Below are positions 63,166 to 64,000 of a DNA stretch of 64,000 nt, piece by piece (position 1 is the stretch's first letter; each line of letters opens with the position of its first letter). The DNA is from Eulemur rufifrons. Its lineage: Eukaryota > Chordata > Mammalia > Primates > Lemuridae. The stretch covers positions 243,092,843 through 243,156,842 of the forward strand of contig NC_090989.1 in NCBI RefSeq assembly GCF_041146395.1. The letters run 5' to 3'. A program made the position numbers and the translations under genes. The notes below the pieces were generated by a model. It ran no database searches and was not told the origin of the DNA. It was given only the letters and a program-made list of their open reading frames with translations.

Positions 63166-64000
63166 AAGAGGTAAAAAAGGAATTCAGAAGCCTGCATACT
63201 TTATAGGTATTGATCTTTCCCATAGAGATGAACAGGTATAAATAATAGTATCCTCGTTAATTCTTTAAAAGAAGCCCAATTTAGACTTGAGACTCTGGCA
63301 TATTGAGTGCTGACTTCTGTCTTACTGTATCTTGGAATGCATACATGCTTACTCAATGATCATTTTAGTGTCATTTGTAAAAGACAAAGAAGGGAGCAAA
63401 ATGGTTTCATTTCACACCTGGAATCAGACCTCTGGGCAAGTTTTAAGATCAAACCAGTAAAACAAATAGCAGGATCTAATAGAAATTAATTCTTAACTTG
63501 CTGCATTTTAGCCCTCTCTGGCCACACATACATGCTCACACCTGTAACTGGAGGTAGAAAAGTAGACATCAGCCCATGTATGCTAAATTGTCGGATCATC
63601 ACATGAATGAGCTCTTCCACCTTTATGAGGTGCTCTCAGTGTAACTCAGAAAAACTCATCTCTTACTCAATGCAATTGTCAGCATACTTTATAATTCACA
63701 ATGGAGAGCCCTAGTGCTAAAGGAGAGGGTGCTTTGGTTGATGGCAGTATCAATACATAAAACAAGAACATATAAATCTGTTAGAAAAGGGAAAAATCCT
63801 AGGAGCTCACTATGGAACATGTACCTATGAGTCAAAAGCAGAACAAATATGATCACACTTATGCTTAAACCATCATGTTAGTTTCTACACAGAAGTAATT
63901 TTTTAAGTATTAGTATTTCTAAAATTCCATTTTCTGTTGTTCCGAATTCCCAGAAATTAATAGAAATTTTAGTTCCTATAAGATCATTAGCCATTTGAGA
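63166..64000. other. Unassigned sequence
   Basis: No gene or repeat family recognised. Confidence 0.4.

Overview
The window looks like nuclear DNA of a strepsirrhine primate (lemur, loris or galago group). It contains no protein-coding gene, RNA gene, CRISPR array or operon that I can support. It is AT-rich, lacks long open frames outside transposons, and is built from mammalian interspersed repeats (L1, L2, MIR, MER5-type hAT, MaLR LTRs, a mariner). The clade call rests on two dimeric Alu elements (21072-21416 minus strand, 61822-62172 plus strand). Both carry a duplicated AATTAGCTGG-type segment between the monomers and a right arm reading GTTGCTGTGAGCTAGGCTGA, a form I associate with strepsirrhine Alus rather than anthropoid AluS or AluY. 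A 308-bp piggyBac-like element with TTAA target sites (10151-10466) fits a lineage with late DNA-transposon activity, such as mouse lemurs, but does not prove it.

Layout. 1-10 kb: a small L1 with an inverted 5' part and a perfect 14-bp target duplication (923-1409), L2 and MER5 fossils, a second inverted L1 (about 4758-6620) and a MIR. 10-14 kb: the piggyBac-like element inside an older repeat, then a MIR carrying an A26 tract and a third inverted L1 (about 11896-13545). 14-25 kb: MIRs, a short L1 3' end with a G-quadruplex motif, and an old antisense L1 interrupted by an Alu. 25-41 kb: mostly unassigned sequence with MIR/L2 fossils, a 14-bp-stem hairpin (31755-31787) and a decayed near-full-length mariner (about 37213-38428). 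41-54 kb: a 1.5-kb sense L1 with target duplication, then a very old L1 (about 46790-53545) interrupted by two later L1 insertions. 54-58 kb: two MST-type LTRs in opposite orientation, with a MER21-like LTR abutting the second head to head. 58-64 kb: MIR/L2 fossils, an (AC)21 microsatellite and a sense L1 interrupted by an Alu.

Nothing here works together as a pathway. The biology visible is insertion, nesting, inversion and decay of mobile elements in what is probably intergenic or intronic DNA. Four of the L1 insertions show 5' inversion (twin priming). The most unusual item is the piggyBac-like element. Repeat family names come from recognising consensus sequences from memory. Boundaries are approximate except where target-site duplications are quoted.
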